Assembly (NCBI RefSeq): GCF_004339725.1
Contig: NZ_SMGK01000001.1
Span: 992,001-1,056,000 of the forward strand
Reading direction: 5' to 3'
Source of the DNA: Acidipila rosea
Lineage (GTDB): Bacteria; Acidobacteriota; Terriglobia; Terriglobales; Acidobacteriaceae
Length of the DNA stretch: 64,000 nucleotides
The position numbers and the translations under genes were made by a program. Numbering within the stretch: the stretch's first letter is position 1; each line of letters begins with the position of its first letter. Shown here in pieces: positions 29,256-38,036 of this stretch. A model generated the notes under the pieces. It saw nothing but the letters and a program-made list of their open reading frames with translations. It was not told the origin of the DNA and searched no databases.

Positions 29256-29282
29256 ATGGCTAGCAAAAGCAAGCTAGAGAAC

Positions 29283-30494
29283 TCATATCCGGAGGAAGAT
29301 CTTGCGACGATACATCCAGAACAGAAAAATCCAGTAGATTGACAGAATCGCAGCACCAAGCAGCAATGGCTGCAGGCCCGGACCTAGAATCAGGAAGATC
29401 TTGTGGCCTAAATTGGTAAGAAGATTACGGGCGAGGAAGTTCTCCCAGAGGTGGGCGATCAAGTAAGCAGCAATGGAGTTCGTACCCACTACGATGAGTG
29501 GGTACGCCCAGCCGCGCTTTTGCTTGACGTCGATAATCCAGCTGAACGCGGCCAAAAAGAGGAAGCATACGCCGCCGCTGAATAAGGTCCAGCTCGGAGT
29601 CCATATCCGCTTCACGATCGGGCAGATTCCTGCGAAGTGAAGAAATAGTCCGAGGGCGACAAGAATGACGCCCGCCTGGATAAAGCGGCGGATGGGCTGT
29701 TTGGGCGCAGAAGCTATAAACCATTGTCCGGCGAACAATCCGAGAATCATTGTGCCAAGAGTTGGTATGAAGCTCAGCGTTAAGTAGCCGCCGTCATTCA
29801 TCACAAATGGATGTTCACGGGGGAACAGGTTCAGGAACCACACATCGAAGGCCTGCCCGAGGTTGCTGTTCTTATTCCAGTGGGCGCGAAAACCAGTGTA
29901 GAGGTGATGCCAGTCTGCAGGGACACCGACAGCAGCATAATTGAAGCCTGGTCCCGGAGCAGGATAGAGCGCCCACGCGAGCCAGTATCCAAACAAAATG
30001 GCGCCTAATGCAATCCACTGGTCCCGCACCGGCCGAAAGGACACTAGAAAGAGAAACGTGTAGCCCAGGCCGATCTGCGTGAGGGTGTCTTCAAAGGTAA
30101 AGTAAGTCTGGCTGCTCTCGAGAGAACGCAGAAAGATGCCCAAAGCTATAAGGACTAGCGACCTCCATATAGTATGAGCCAGCATATTCGGGAACTTCGC
30201 TCCCTTGCGCTGGCGGCTTCTTATGGAATAGGGAAGCGCGACTCCTACTAGAAATGAGAAGGACGGCTGGATCATATCGTGGAGTGAACAGCCCGACCAC
30301 TCAACGTGAGACTGGTTGTAGGCCAGAATTCTCCAGAAGATACTATGGCCGAAGTATGCGGAAACCTTGGAGAACTGCAGCACCTCACCCATCATCAGCA
30401 GCATGACCAGTCCACGATAGGCATCGACTGCCAGATTGCGAGGTGTTGAGGCGCCTTTAGGCAGCGGCGCTTTCATTGTCGTGGTGGAGTCCAT
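29283..30494 (-). CDS. HGSNAT/NagX-like membrane acyltransferase (DUF5009 type)
   Basis: About 403 residues from the ATG at 30494, which follows GAGG at eight bases. It has ten or more hydrophobic helices and the N-terminal signature NLAVDAYRGLVMLLMMGEVL, then HDMIQPSFSFLVGVALPYS. Family members are relatives of heparan-alpha-glucosaminide N-acetyltransferase and of the NagX proteins found in GlcNAc-use clusters. They are thought to modify amino sugars at the membrane, though direct proof in bacteria is scarce. Next to GH109 and a GH20 pair, a role in amino-sugar handling is likely. The last residues (YRRKIFLRI) are cytoplasmic and basic. Confidence 0.82.
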   Translation of the reverse strand: MDSTTTMKAPLPKGASTPRNLAVDAYRGLVMLLMMGEVLQFSKVSAYFGHSIFWRILAYNQSHVEWSGCSLHDMIQPSFSFLVGVALPYSIRSRQRKGAKFPNMLAHTIWRSLVLIALGIFLRSLESSQTYFTFEDTLTQIGLGYTFLFLVSFRPVRDQWIALGAILFGYWLAWALYPAPGPGFNYAAVGVPADWHHLYTGFRAHWNKNSNLGQAFDVWFLNLFPREHPFVMNDGGYLTLSFIPTLGTMILGLFAGQWFIASAPKQPIRRFIQAGVILVALGLFLHFAGICPIVKRIWTPSWTLFSGGVCFLFLAAFSWIIDVKQKRGWAYPLIVVGTNSIAAYLIAHLWENFLARNLLTNLGHKIFLILGPGLQPLLLGAAILSIYWIFLFWMYRRKIFLRI

Positions 30495-30661
30495 TCCTGT
30501 TTCCTCTTGTGTATTCAGTACCTGATGCATCTTTAAGCTCCGGTATTCCTGATTCGCTGCTGCTGCAGCGCCACGGCGTCTACGTTGCCGGGGGAAGGCG
30601 TTGACCCGTTAACGGCGAACTAGGCACGACGCATTCTGCCGGTTCCCCGATATGGACTGTA

Positions 30662-30689
30662 ATCGTATCGTTTTATTTCGAGTTGTCAA
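30662..30689 (-). promoter_or_regulatory. Sigma70-type promoter of the HGSNAT-GH109 operon
   Basis: On the minus strand a consensus TTGACA (30689-30684) and TACGAT (30667-30662) are 16 bases apart, in an AT-rich patch. Transcription would start near 30655, about 160 nt before the ATG. The remaining bases between 30495 and 30951 show no convincing gene. Confidence 0.6.
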
Positions 30690-30951
30690 TAAGTTATTTC
30701 ACTTGGGTGCTATCTGTATTTCGATCTGCATTTCCTGGGAAAGGCGCGGTGCGGTTGGCCCTATAAGTCGGCGATTAACCTCTTCCCACCCCACGAACTC
30801 TTGCCACACCAAGGGGAATAGCATCATCGTCACAGTGGCTGCATAACTGCTTTAGCCTTCCGCAGAGGAAAGCCGTCACGTGCGGAAGCAGCCTGGCCGA
30901 GCAGAACACTTCGCCGGTGAACTCAGGAAGTCCTGGCCGCTAATCCGAATC

Positions 30952-31635
30952 TCAGTTGGTGTAACGAGTGCTCTCGTTAACAGAGGGTGTGTCTTGGATC
31001 GGACTGCGCGCAGAACAAGCGTCTAGATAGGCGCACGCCATTACGATCATTTCTCGCCGCAGCGGTTCGAGATACTGTTCTGGGGCGCCGGACTCGAGGA
31101 TTCTGCGGCTGACGCCCATCAATAGCCCCAGCAGCATCGACGCGACAATTTCTGGTTCCACTGCAAGAGGCTCAGAGGCGCTCGCCAGCATTCGCACGAT
31201 CGCCTTGTCATACCTGGTTCGCATCTGTTGCACGGTCTTCGCTCCGTCGACATCGGAGCTGACGTAGTAGAGCGCAACACTTGTTTTTACATCTCTCATC
31301 TTTGCCTGCAGAAACGCTGTCATGAGCGCGGTCACCATGTGTCGCAGTGTTGTGCCCTTATGGTCCCTGCATACACGCTCGATGCTGTCGGAAATCTCGG
31401 AGAGATGGCGCTTGAGGGCCGCCTGCAGCAGGGCATTCTTGTTGGGGAAGTACTGGTAGAGCGTTCCGACTGATACACCGGCTCGCAGCGCCACCCTCGT
31501 TGTAGTCAGCCTCTCCTTCCCAACCTGCAGCAGAACCTGAATAGTGGCTTCGAGAATCGCGTCCACGCTCGCAACGGAACGCGCTTGTACGGGGGATTTA
31601 CGAGGCTCTAAAGGGACCTTGAGGCGCGGTGGCAA
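30952..31635 (-). CDS. TetR/AcrR-family transcriptional regulator
   Basis: 227 residues from a TTG with AGGAG seven bases upstream. The helix-turn-helix is clear: GKERLTTTRVALRAGVSVG followed by TLYQYFPNKNALL. The remaining helical domain contains SVALYYVSSD and SMLLGLLMGVSRRILES and would bind an unknown small ligand. It is divergent from an aldo/keto reductase with 77 bp between the starts, the usual layout in which such a regulator represses its neighbour and itself. Confidence 0.92.
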   Translation of the reverse strand: MPPRLKVPLEPRKSPVQARSVASVDAILEATIQVLLQVGKERLTTTRVALRAGVSVGTLYQYFPNKNALLQAALKRHLSEISDSIERVCRDHKGTTLRHMVTALMTAFLQAKMRDVKTSVALYYVSSDVDGAKTVQQMRTRYDKAIVRMLASASEPLAVEPEIVASMLLGLLMGVSRRILESGAPEQYLEPLRREMIVMACAYLDACSARSPIQDTPSVNESTRYTN

Positions 31636-31651
31636 ATGCGAACTCCTAACC

Positions 31652-31665
31652 TGAAGCTTCCTTCA
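31652..31665. promoter_or_regulatory. Possible TetR operator
   Basis: TGAAG and CTTCA are inverted around four bases in the space between the divergent TetR and aldo/keto reductase genes. The arms are short, so this is only a position-based suggestion. Confidence 0.25.
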
Positions 31666-31712
31666 TCTAATCACAAGCAGGATGATTGAAACAGCCTGCA
31701 AGGAGATAGAGC

Positions 31713-32600
31713 ATGGCAGAAGAGATGGACCTCGGCGGCAGCTTTACATTCCCTCACTCATCGATGACCGTGAACCGCATGGGCTATGGCGCGATGCAGT
31801 TAGCTGGACCGCAGGTGTGGGGACCGCCGCGCGATCTCGAAGGGGCGATCGCCGTCCTGCGAGAGGCAATAGAAGCCGGAGTGAACCACATCGATACCAG
31901 CGACTTCTACGGACCGCATGTCACGAACCAGATCATCAGGGAGGCGCTTCACCCCTATCGCGACACATTAGTGATCGTTACAAAGCTTGGCGCACGCAGG
32001 ACGGAGGACAAGGCATGGGTTCACGCTCTCTCCCGTAAGGAGCTGATCGATGGCGCGCATGACAACCTTCGCAACCTTGGGCTCGACGTGCTGGATGTAG
32101 TCAATCTCCGGGTGGGAGCAGTCAGTGAGCCAGCTGCGGGATCCATTGAAGAGCCGCTGACTGTGCTGGCCGACCTGAAGCGCCAGGGGCTGATTAGTCA
32201 CATAGGCCTGAGCAATGTGACCCCAGAGCAGTTGGCGGAGGCGCAGACCATTACCGAGATAGTCTGCGTGCAAAACTTCTACAACGTGGCACAGCGGAGA
32301 GATGACAGCTTTATCCATGAGCTGGCAAGCCAGGGCATTCCCTATGTGCCGTTCTTTCCACTTGGCGGATTCACCCCGCTGCAGTCATCCACACTGGACA
32401 AGGCAGCCGCGTCGCTGCAGGCTACGCCGATGCAAGTCGCGCTCGCATGGCTTCTTCAGCGTTCGCCCAATATCCTGCTGATCCCCGGCACTTCCTCGGT
32501 CGAACATCTTCGCGAGAATCTGCAGGCTGCGTCCCTTCGCCTCCCTGTCCAGACGCTTGCGGATCTGAACTCAATCGGCGCGCCGACCGAGCGGGTGTAG
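31713..32600 (+). CDS. Aldo/keto reductase family oxidoreductase (YdbC-like)
   Basis: 295 residues forming a single aldo/keto reductase barrel. The tetrad positions are Asp61 and Tyr66 in DTSDFYGP, Lys91 in VTKLG and Asn131 in VVNLRVG, where classical members have His. That His-to-Asn change is shared with the YdbC-type subgroup. The later blocks HIGLSNVTPEQL, VCVQNFYNV and ILLIPGTSSVEHLRENL complete the NADPH site. It probably reduces small carbonyl compounds in the cytoplasm. AAGGAGAT lies six bases before the ATG. Control by the divergent TetR protein is likely. Confidence 0.92.
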   Translation: MAEEMDLGGSFTFPHSSMTVNRMGYGAMQLAGPQVWGPPRDLEGAIAVLREAIEAGVNHIDTSDFYGPHVTNQIIREALHPYRDTLVIVTKLGARRTEDKAWVHALSRKELIDGAHDNLRNLGLDVLDVVNLRVGAVSEPAAGSIEEPLTVLADLKRQGLISHIGLSNVTPEQLAEAQTITEIVCVQNFYNVAQRRDDSFIHELASQGIPYVPFFPLGGFTPLQSSTLDKAAASLQATPMQVALAWLLQRSPNILLIPGTSSVEHLRENLQAASLRLPVQTLADLNSIGAPTERV

Positions 32601-33021
32601 TCACTCTACTCACCGGGCAGCTGGCACTCTCTTCCTGTTGGGATCAGGCTGCCGCGGTGAGTGTTACCGGGCATCGAGTGCGACTGCTTTGATGGCTTGA
32701 TTTTAGATGTTCTAGTATGGGTCTATTTAAATCGCTTTATGCGGCGGGAGCAGGTCGCGCATGGAACGCTCCACGCATCGGCTTCATACGTGCACATCCG
32801 CAAGCTGGAGACCCCATTTGAAGGTATTTTCCTATTCTGTTTCAAGTCCGCATTCGGTGGAGAATTGCAAACGCCTATTTGGTAGGTGGAGAGCAGCGCG
32901 GCGTTAGCAATGGGCCGTCTCTGATCCATGGGGGATCACAGTTGCGCTGGTCACCGCGGGTGCAGGCAGTGGGTGATGGGGCAGTTTGAAGCTCCAGTTT
33001 CGATCCATTGCAGAGGTTCCC
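32601..33021. other. 421-bp intergenic stretch with no recognisable feature
   Basis: The short open frames here have no ribosome sites and no recognisable motifs. It separates the aldo/keto reductase from the convergent acetyltransferase gene. Confidence 0.5.
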
Positions 33022-33579
33022 TCAGTCGCCAATCGAACGAATCACTCTCGCCGGATTTCCTCCGACAAGGGTATTTGGGGCGACGCGCTTCGTGACTACA
33101 GAGCCCGCCGCGACGACCGAGTTTTCGCCTACTGTTACGCCGCCGATGATGGTTGCGCCTGCTGCTATCCAAGCGCCTTTCTCAATCACGATAGGCTTTC
33201 CTATTGTGGCTGAGCGTCGCTGCGCAGGTTCCAGCGGATGGCCCGTCGTGATGATGCTCACGTTAGGCCCGATCATTACATCGTCCGCGATGTCGAGGCC
33301 GCCAAGGTCATAGAAAGTGCAGTTCTGATTTACAAAGACATTACGCCCGACGCGGATTTCGTTCCCACCGGCAGTAAAAAATGGAGGGATCAGTAAAAAG
33401 CTCTCGTCTACCTTTTCACCGATAAGTTCGCTGAACAAGGCTCGAATTTCATCCGCGTCGTTGAACGTCAAACGGTTAAGCATGGCGGTGATCGCCATGG
33501 CTCGCTTCACGTTTGCCAACATGGCCGCCGATTCCGGCGTCTTGCTATAGATAATTTTGGTGCGACCGTCATCCGGCAT
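33022..33579 (-). CDS. Sugar O-acetyltransferase, maltose/galactoside acetyltransferase type (left-handed beta-helix)
   Basis: 185 residues. A helical N-terminal Mac domain (MLANVKRAMAITAMLNRL) is followed by hexapeptide repeats that form a left-handed beta-helix: IRVGRNVFVNQNCTFYDLGG, IADDVMIGPNVSIITTGHPL, IGKPIVIEKGAWIAAGATII and VTVGENSVVAAGSVVTK. The His in TTGHPL is the catalytic base of this family. It transfers acetyl from acetyl-CoA to a sugar hydroxyl, often as detoxification of non-metabolisable sugars. It is a single gene about 200 bp downstream of the peptide-modification operon and probably not part of it. Confidence 0.9.
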   Translation of the reverse strand: MPDDGRTKIIYSKTPESAAMLANVKRAMAITAMLNRLTFNDADEIRALFSELIGEKVDESFLLIPPFFTAGGNEIRVGRNVFVNQNCTFYDLGGLDIADDVMIGPNVSIITTGHPLEPAQRRSATIGKPIVIEKGAWIAAGATIIGGVTVGENSVVAAGSVVTKRVAPNTLVGGNPARVIRSIGD

Positions 33580-33779
33580 TCGTTACTTTCCCTGGGCTAC
33601 AGTTTAGCGTGCGCTTTTTGGCGCGCGCGAGAGCGGCGCCATGCTTCGCCGAGTGTAGCCTGGAGCGGAAGCGCCGGAATCTGCCGATATTGGGATTTCG
33701 CGCGTCGGCGCTAATCTGGCCGCCTTCGAGTCATGGGTTCGCCCCGCTTCCCGCACCAGGACATTCACTAACTCAGAAT

Positions 33780-34544
33780 TCAGCGGGATGCTGGGGACGC
33801 TTGTTGTACGAGTGACAAGTCTCGCCGCAGACTGAGTAAATCGAAGCCCGATGGTGAGACCTGATCGCCGCAAACCCAATCGGGGCTCAGCACTGCATAT
33901 AGTTCGATGCTGTAGCGATTGTAGAACTCCCAGCTCATCGTCTTGAATGTTCCCCAGGTGACCACGTATACCCCATCTTCGCCATAGCCGATCGCCGTGA
34001 CGCAGTGACCGTTCGCAGGCTGGGGTGCGGCGTCTTCATCCGAGACTGAATCTGGAATTGCCCATGGAATTCCAGTCCATCCGCTCGGGTCGCCTGCCAG
34101 CACAAACTTGGGCAGATCCATCCCGACGTAGGCGCTGCCGAACAGGTGAACGATGCCCCGCAGCTGATCTCCAGCCTGCGCGCGAGCGTTCACAAAGGAG
34201 TGGATGCGATGATTCCCGATCCCGGTGTTCCGCCAGTATTTCAGTGCCGCCAGCATTGAGACGCAATCCATAAGCCGATCTCCGGTAAGCTGCGCGTGCG
34301 CCCGGATGATGTCTGCATCCGTCAGGAAGACGCCCCGTTGATTCGCCGCCGTCCAGTGATGCACCATGTGGCCGGCAGCTGCAGAAGTGCAGCAGTTGAA
34401 TTGATTATTGGCCAGCATTGGCCACGACGCAGTAGTCTCGAATGATTCCTTGCTTGGCGGTACAGGCAAAGAAGCAATACTGACGTAATCAGCCAGCTGC
34501 AGCGTTCTAGGATCGTGTATCGACTGCACTCTTCCGAGTTTCAT
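33780..34544 (-). CDS. Papain-like (C1 superfamily) cysteine peptidase-like protein
   Basis: 254 residues without a signal peptide. The candidate catalytic Cys52 is in NNQFNCCTSAAAGHM, which corresponds to the G-D-C-T-x-A-A motif of compact bacterial papain-like proteins. His180 is in NGHCVTAIGYG, and VTWGTF with Trp197 stands where papain has N-S-W-G. YAVLSPDWV closes the domain. It starts inside the end of the kinase gene (38-bp overlap in another frame) with GGAGG six bases before the ATG, so it is the last gene of the six-gene operon. A maturation peptidase for the operon peptide is the obvious proposal. Loss of the usual Asn (Thr196 here) leaves activity uncertain. Confidence 0.65.
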   Translation of the reverse strand: MKLGRVQSIHDPRTLQLADYVSIASLPVPPSKESFETTASWPMLANNQFNCCTSAAAGHMVHHWTAANQRGVFLTDADIIRAHAQLTGDRLMDCVSMLAALKYWRNTGIGNHRIHSFVNARAQAGDQLRGIVHLFGSAYVGMDLPKFVLAGDPSGWTGIPWAIPDSVSDEDAAPQPANGHCVTAIGYGEDGVYVVTWGTFKTMSWEFYNRYSIELYAVLSPDWVCGDQVSPSGFDLLSLRRDLSLVQQASPASR

Positions 34545-36942
34545 TGTGCCTCCGATGCGTGGAAGGATGGGCCAGCTTCATGCGGTCAAGCAGTCGCTGA
34601 TATCTCGGTTCATTGTGAAGCCTTTTTAGACTGGGAAGCACCGTTACATACGCCACGAAGATGTCATGCAGCTCCGCAGCCTTCTCCAACCAGGTAAACG
34701 CGAGCTCATTTTCACCGAGAGCAGCTGCGGCTACCGCAATCGACACAGGCATAGGATTGCCTCGGCTCGCCATGTCGAGAAGATTGGCAAGAACCTCGCG
34801 AGCCTTATCATGGTTTCCATTCTTGGCATGGGCCTCTGCAAGCCAGCCGAGAAGAACAGGCATGCCGCTGTGCTCGATACCGCGCTCGAAGGTCGCGACG
34901 GCTTCATGGGTGCGCCCGGTCAACGACTGCGCCAGCCCAAGTGAGTAGTAGAGTTCGTAATAGTGCGGCGACGAAGCGAGCGCAGCCTTCGCCAATAAAA
35001 TTGTGCTGTCATGATCCCCCAGGTATGTCCGTAGCATGGCTTGCGCAGCCAGCAGCGGAGTTGCCAGCGGATCGTAAGTCAGTCCGATGCGGGCCTGCTC
35101 CAAAGCTTCCAGCAGCTGCCCTTGCGTCATCAGATGGGAAACATAAAGAAAATAAGACTCACCGCGCTGGGGGCGCAACTCGATGGCTCTCACTATATGT
35201 TCGCGTCCGCCATTCCAATCCCAGTCATAGAACTGCAACACGGCGGCCAGCGCCAGGTGGCCTTCGGGGAGATTGGGATCCAGCGCAACTGCCTGCAGTG
35301 CCGAGGAGCGCGCTATCGACCACGCCTCATCTGGGGCCATCAGGCCGAGAGTCCCCTGCAGGCAATAAAAATCTGCTACTCCGGCATACGCCGCAGCGGA
35401 GTTGGGGTCCAGTTTCAAGGCCTGTTCAAAATAACGACCCGCAAGCTGAATGTTCTCGATCGTTCTTTGCCCCCAATGATAGCGTCCCTTCAGGTAAGCC
35501 TCGTAGGCATCCGTTTGCATCGGCGCTCTTGTCTGAAGATCGGATTGACGCACATTCAGTGAGAGCTTTTCCTGCAGGGCAGAGACTACCGCGGTCGCAA
35601 GCTCATCTTGCAGCTCGAAGACGTCTGTATTTTCCCGGTCAAATCGAGACGACCAGATATGAAATCCCTTGCGGGCATCGGTGAGTTGAATCGTAATGCG
35701 GATACGCGCTCCTGAACGCCGCACACTGCCCTCCAGCACCACGTCGACATTCAGAGCCTCACCGATTTCGCGGATATTCTGATGCTTGCCTTTGAACGAA
35801 AAGACTGAGGTACGGGAGACGACGTGCAAGCCAGGGAGTGTCCCAAGAGCGTTGATCAGCTCGTCCGTAAGTCCATCGCTGAAATATTCATTCTCCGGGT
35901 CGGAGCTGACGTTGCGCATCGGCAGCACCGCGATGGAGGAGCTTCCGCTACCCGGCTGCACCAGCGAGGAAAACGGCGTTCTCCCTGTACCGCCCGCGGG
36001 GTGCTCTCGGAATGTTTTGGTCTCGATATCCCAGGCGCCACCGAAGCTGCCGATCACAGTCGGTGCCAGGCTGGCCGCTGAAACAAGGGCAGGCATGGCG
36101 CTCGGCATCGCTTCCGCATCGCCAGCCTCGCTTAGTAGTGCCAGAATCTCGGCAGCGGAAGCATGGCGCTCATGTGGATGCAAGCGCAGTGCGCCGCTCA
36201 CAGCAAGATAGATGGAATCGGGGAGGTCGGGCCGTGCATGGTGCAGCGGAACGTAGCGGCCCGCGGCAATCGCTGTCATCATGGCCGACTGCGTTGCCTG
36301 CCGAAAGGGCGAGTGTCCTGCCGCCATTTCATAGAGCACCACTCCCAGCGCCCATATATCTGTTCTGTAATCCACCGCGTCTCCGGCAAGCTGTTCCGGG
36401 GGCATATAGGCAAGAGTGCCCATCACCTTGTGCGGCGCGGTCAGTTGCTGTTGATGAGCAATGCGGGAGAGGCCAAAGTCGAGAATCTTCACCGTGCCGG
36501 AGTTCAGCAGGAAGATGTTTCCTGGCTTAATGTCACGATGCACAATGCCCGACATGTGCGCCGCATGAAGTCCGGCGGCTGTTTGCCGTCCAATGTCGCG
36601 GATATGCGAGATATCCATCGGACCATGCTGAATCAGCTCAGAGAGAGTATGCCCGCGATAATAAGCCATCACCAGCAACAGGGAGCCGTCCGGAGCTGTC
36701 TCAACGGTATAGATGGTGCAGAGGTTCGGGTGATCGATGGCGGATGCGGCGCGCGCCTCTCGCAGAAATCGTTCGCGCATCTCGTGGTCTTCAGAGATCG
36801 CCGGCTGCAGCACCTTGATTGCGACCGTGCGTTGCAGTTGAATGTCCTCTGCCTCGAAGACAACACCCATTCCTCCTTCGCCAAGCTTTCTGACAAGGCG
36901 ATAGTGAAGGAGTTTGTCTCCGGGATGAAAGGCCATCTGCAT
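34507..36942 (-). CDS. Ser/Thr protein kinase with TolB-like and TPR domains
   Basis: 811 residues from the ATG at 36942, one base after the stop of the upstream gene; a longer open frame to 37080 runs back over that gene and is rejected. The kinase domain is complete: GEGGMGVVFEAED, VAIKVLQ, HRDIKPGNIFLLNSGTVKIL, DFGLSRI and GTLAYMPPEQLAGD. Around residues 340-480 lies a TolB-N/FlgO-like domain (SSIAVLPMRNVSSDPENEYF, DVVLEGSVRRSG, WSSRFDRENTDVFELQDELA). The rest is TPRs (KLDPNSAAAYAGVADFYCL, ALDPNLPEGHLALAAVLQF). No clear membrane helix is seen. The architecture is common in Acidobacteria; here it is embedded in the peptide operon and may phosphorylate an operon partner. Confidence 0.9.
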   Translation of the reverse strand: MQMAFHPGDKLLHYRLVRKLGEGGMGVVFEAEDIQLQRTVAIKVLQPAISEDHEMRERFLREARAASAIDHPNLCTIYTVETAPDGSLLLVMAYYRGHTLSELIQHGPMDISHIRDIGRQTAAGLHAAHMSGIVHRDIKPGNIFLLNSGTVKILDFGLSRIAHQQQLTAPHKVMGTLAYMPPEQLAGDAVDYRTDIWALGVVLYEMAAGHSPFRQATQSAMMTAIAAGRYVPLHHARPDLPDSIYLAVSGALRLHPHERHASAAEILALLSEAGDAEAMPSAMPALVSAASLAPTVIGSFGGAWDIETKTFREHPAGGTGRTPFSSLVQPGSGSSSIAVLPMRNVSSDPENEYFSDGLTDELINALGTLPGLHVVSRTSVFSFKGKHQNIREIGEALNVDVVLEGSVRRSGARIRITIQLTDARKGFHIWSSRFDRENTDVFELQDELATAVVSALQEKLSLNVRQSDLQTRAPMQTDAYEAYLKGRYHWGQRTIENIQLAGRYFEQALKLDPNSAAAYAGVADFYCLQGTLGLMAPDEAWSIARSSALQAVALDPNLPEGHLALAAVLQFYDWDWNGGREHIVRAIELRPQRGESYFLYVSHLMTQGQLLEALEQARIGLTYDPLATPLLAAQAMLRTYLGDHDSTILLAKAALASSPHYYELYYSLGLAQSLTGRTHEAVATFERGIEHSGMPVLLGWLAEAHAKNGNHDKAREVLANLLDMASRGNPMPVSIAVAAAALGENELAFTWLEKAAELHDIFVAYVTVLPSLKRLHNEPRYQRLLDRMKLAHPSTHRRHNETRKSAVDTRS

Positions 36943-36943
36943 A

Positions 36944-37687
36944 TCAGAACCCACTGGACGGTGAAGCGAGCGCAATTCCGGAAGTGGTAAAAATCGTCGC
37001 CGCACCTGCTGGATCGTCAACTCGCGCGAAGTGCTCCAGAATATCGGAGAACACTTTTTCGAGATGAGCAATCGTCGCAATGGCGCTTACTGTAATCAAT
37101 TCCTGGTGGTGCAGAAGCAGAGGCAGAGAATCAAGTGCAGCGTCGAACTCCGCGACATGGCCCGGATCCAGCGTGGCATGCATCACGTGACCTGACATCG
37201 AGCTGAGGGAAATGCCAGTTCGTCTCGAAACTTCCTCAAGAAATTCGATCGACGTAGGCGCTTCCAGTACGGCAATGTAGCCCAGATAAGCAATCGGATG
37301 AACGTGAAACATCCAGTAATACTGCACGCCGACCAGCGCGGCAACGCTTGTATAGGGCAAGCGCTCCAACACTCGTTGTCGCGCCACGCCTAAGGAGTGA
37401 AGATCATTCAGCAGCCACTGTTCATGCCCCGCTTCTTCTTCGGCATGTTCCAGATAGTAATCCCGGAGCCATGCAGCCAGCGGATCGTCTGCCAACTCGC
37501 CCGCGCAACGCCCCGCAGCGGCCCGCATCGCAGGAGCCGAACTGACCGTCACTCCGTAGATTGCAAAAAGGAATTCCGGGTAGAGCTCAGCCAGCCGCGG
37601 GTGAAACCATACGTCACGGATCAAGGAAGTGAGGCGTGCCCGAAAAAGGCACACCGTTTCACGCAGACGTTGACTATGCGTCGTCAT
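36944..37687 (-). CDS. Haem-oxygenase-like di-iron oxidase (iron-containing redox enzyme family)
   Basis: 247 residues, all helical. The ligand pattern of haem-oxygenase-like di-iron oxidases is visible: Glu80 to His88 in YYLEHAEEEAGHEQWL, Glu142 in AVLEAP, and the H-x3-D-x2-H motif His170/Asp174/His177 in HATLDPGH. Known members cleave, desaturate, decarboxylate or N-oxygenate amino-acid or fatty-acid derivatives with O2. The stop is one base before the kinase start, and the small peptide gene lies 68 bp upstream. Oxidation of the operon peptide, or of an amino acid used with it, is inferred. A TenA-like thiaminase is less likely because the H-x3-D-x2-H motif is intact. Confidence 0.75.
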   Translation of the reverse strand: MTTHSQRLRETVCLFRARLTSLIRDVWFHPRLAELYPEFLFAIYGVTVSSAPAMRAAAGRCAGELADDPLAAWLRDYYLEHAEEEAGHEQWLLNDLHSLGVARQRVLERLPYTSVAALVGVQYYWMFHVHPIAYLGYIAVLEAPTSIEFLEEVSRRTGISLSSMSGHVMHATLDPGHVAEFDAALDSLPLLLHHQELITVSAIATIAHLEKVFSDILEHFARVDDPAGAATIFTTSGIALASPSSGF

Positions 37688-37755
37688 ACCGTCTCTCTCT
37701 CTTGCAATCTTTCCGACGCCGTCCAGGTTGCAAGCGGCGGTCAGCGACCGCTCAG

Positions 37756-37959
37756 TTAGAGCAATAGTGTTCCCATGCGGTGGGAGTCGCCATCCTGCAC
37801 CTTGCGCTGGAAAAATTCGTCGCCCAGTTTAACGCGCACGGAGATCAAAGCATCGATTTCCGCCGGGCTAAGTTGGTTGACGCTTTGAATCTCTGCATCC
37901 GTCAGGGGGTGATGGATTTGGATAAGTCCTGCCTGTTGAAGCCTTTCTACGTTGCTCAT
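37756..37959 (-). CDS. Small leader-like peptide, candidate substrate of the operon's modifying enzymes
   Basis: 67 residues from an ATG preceded by AAAGGA. It begins M-S-N-V-E-R-L-Q-Q-A-G, has a predicted helical middle (LSPAEIDALISVRVKLGDEF) and ends D-S-H-R-M-G-T-L-L-L. There is no cysteine anywhere. Only Ser and Thr in the last ten residues (one each) could be dehydrated in the tail. From memory, the L-S-P-A-E-I-D-A-L-I-S-V pattern resembles leader-type peptides encoded beside peptide-modifying enzymes, but this cannot be checked here. It is 78 bp downstream of the dehydratase gene and 68 bp upstream of the oxidase gene. Alternatively it is a small scaffold or regulator protein. Confidence 0.7.
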   Translation of the reverse strand: MSNVERLQQAGLIQIHHPLTDAEIQSVNQLSPAEIDALISVRVKLGDEFFQRKVQDGDSHRMGTLLL

Positions 37960-38036
37960 AGCGATCCTTTCGACGTTGATGCGCAGAATCAATCCATCAC
38001 AGCGGATTCAGCACACCGGAATCTTAGCACAACATG

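Noticed and set aside
36163..36990. 275-codon plus-strand frame opposite the kinase gene
   Set aside because: The kinase reading has all catalytic motifs; the antisense frame has none.
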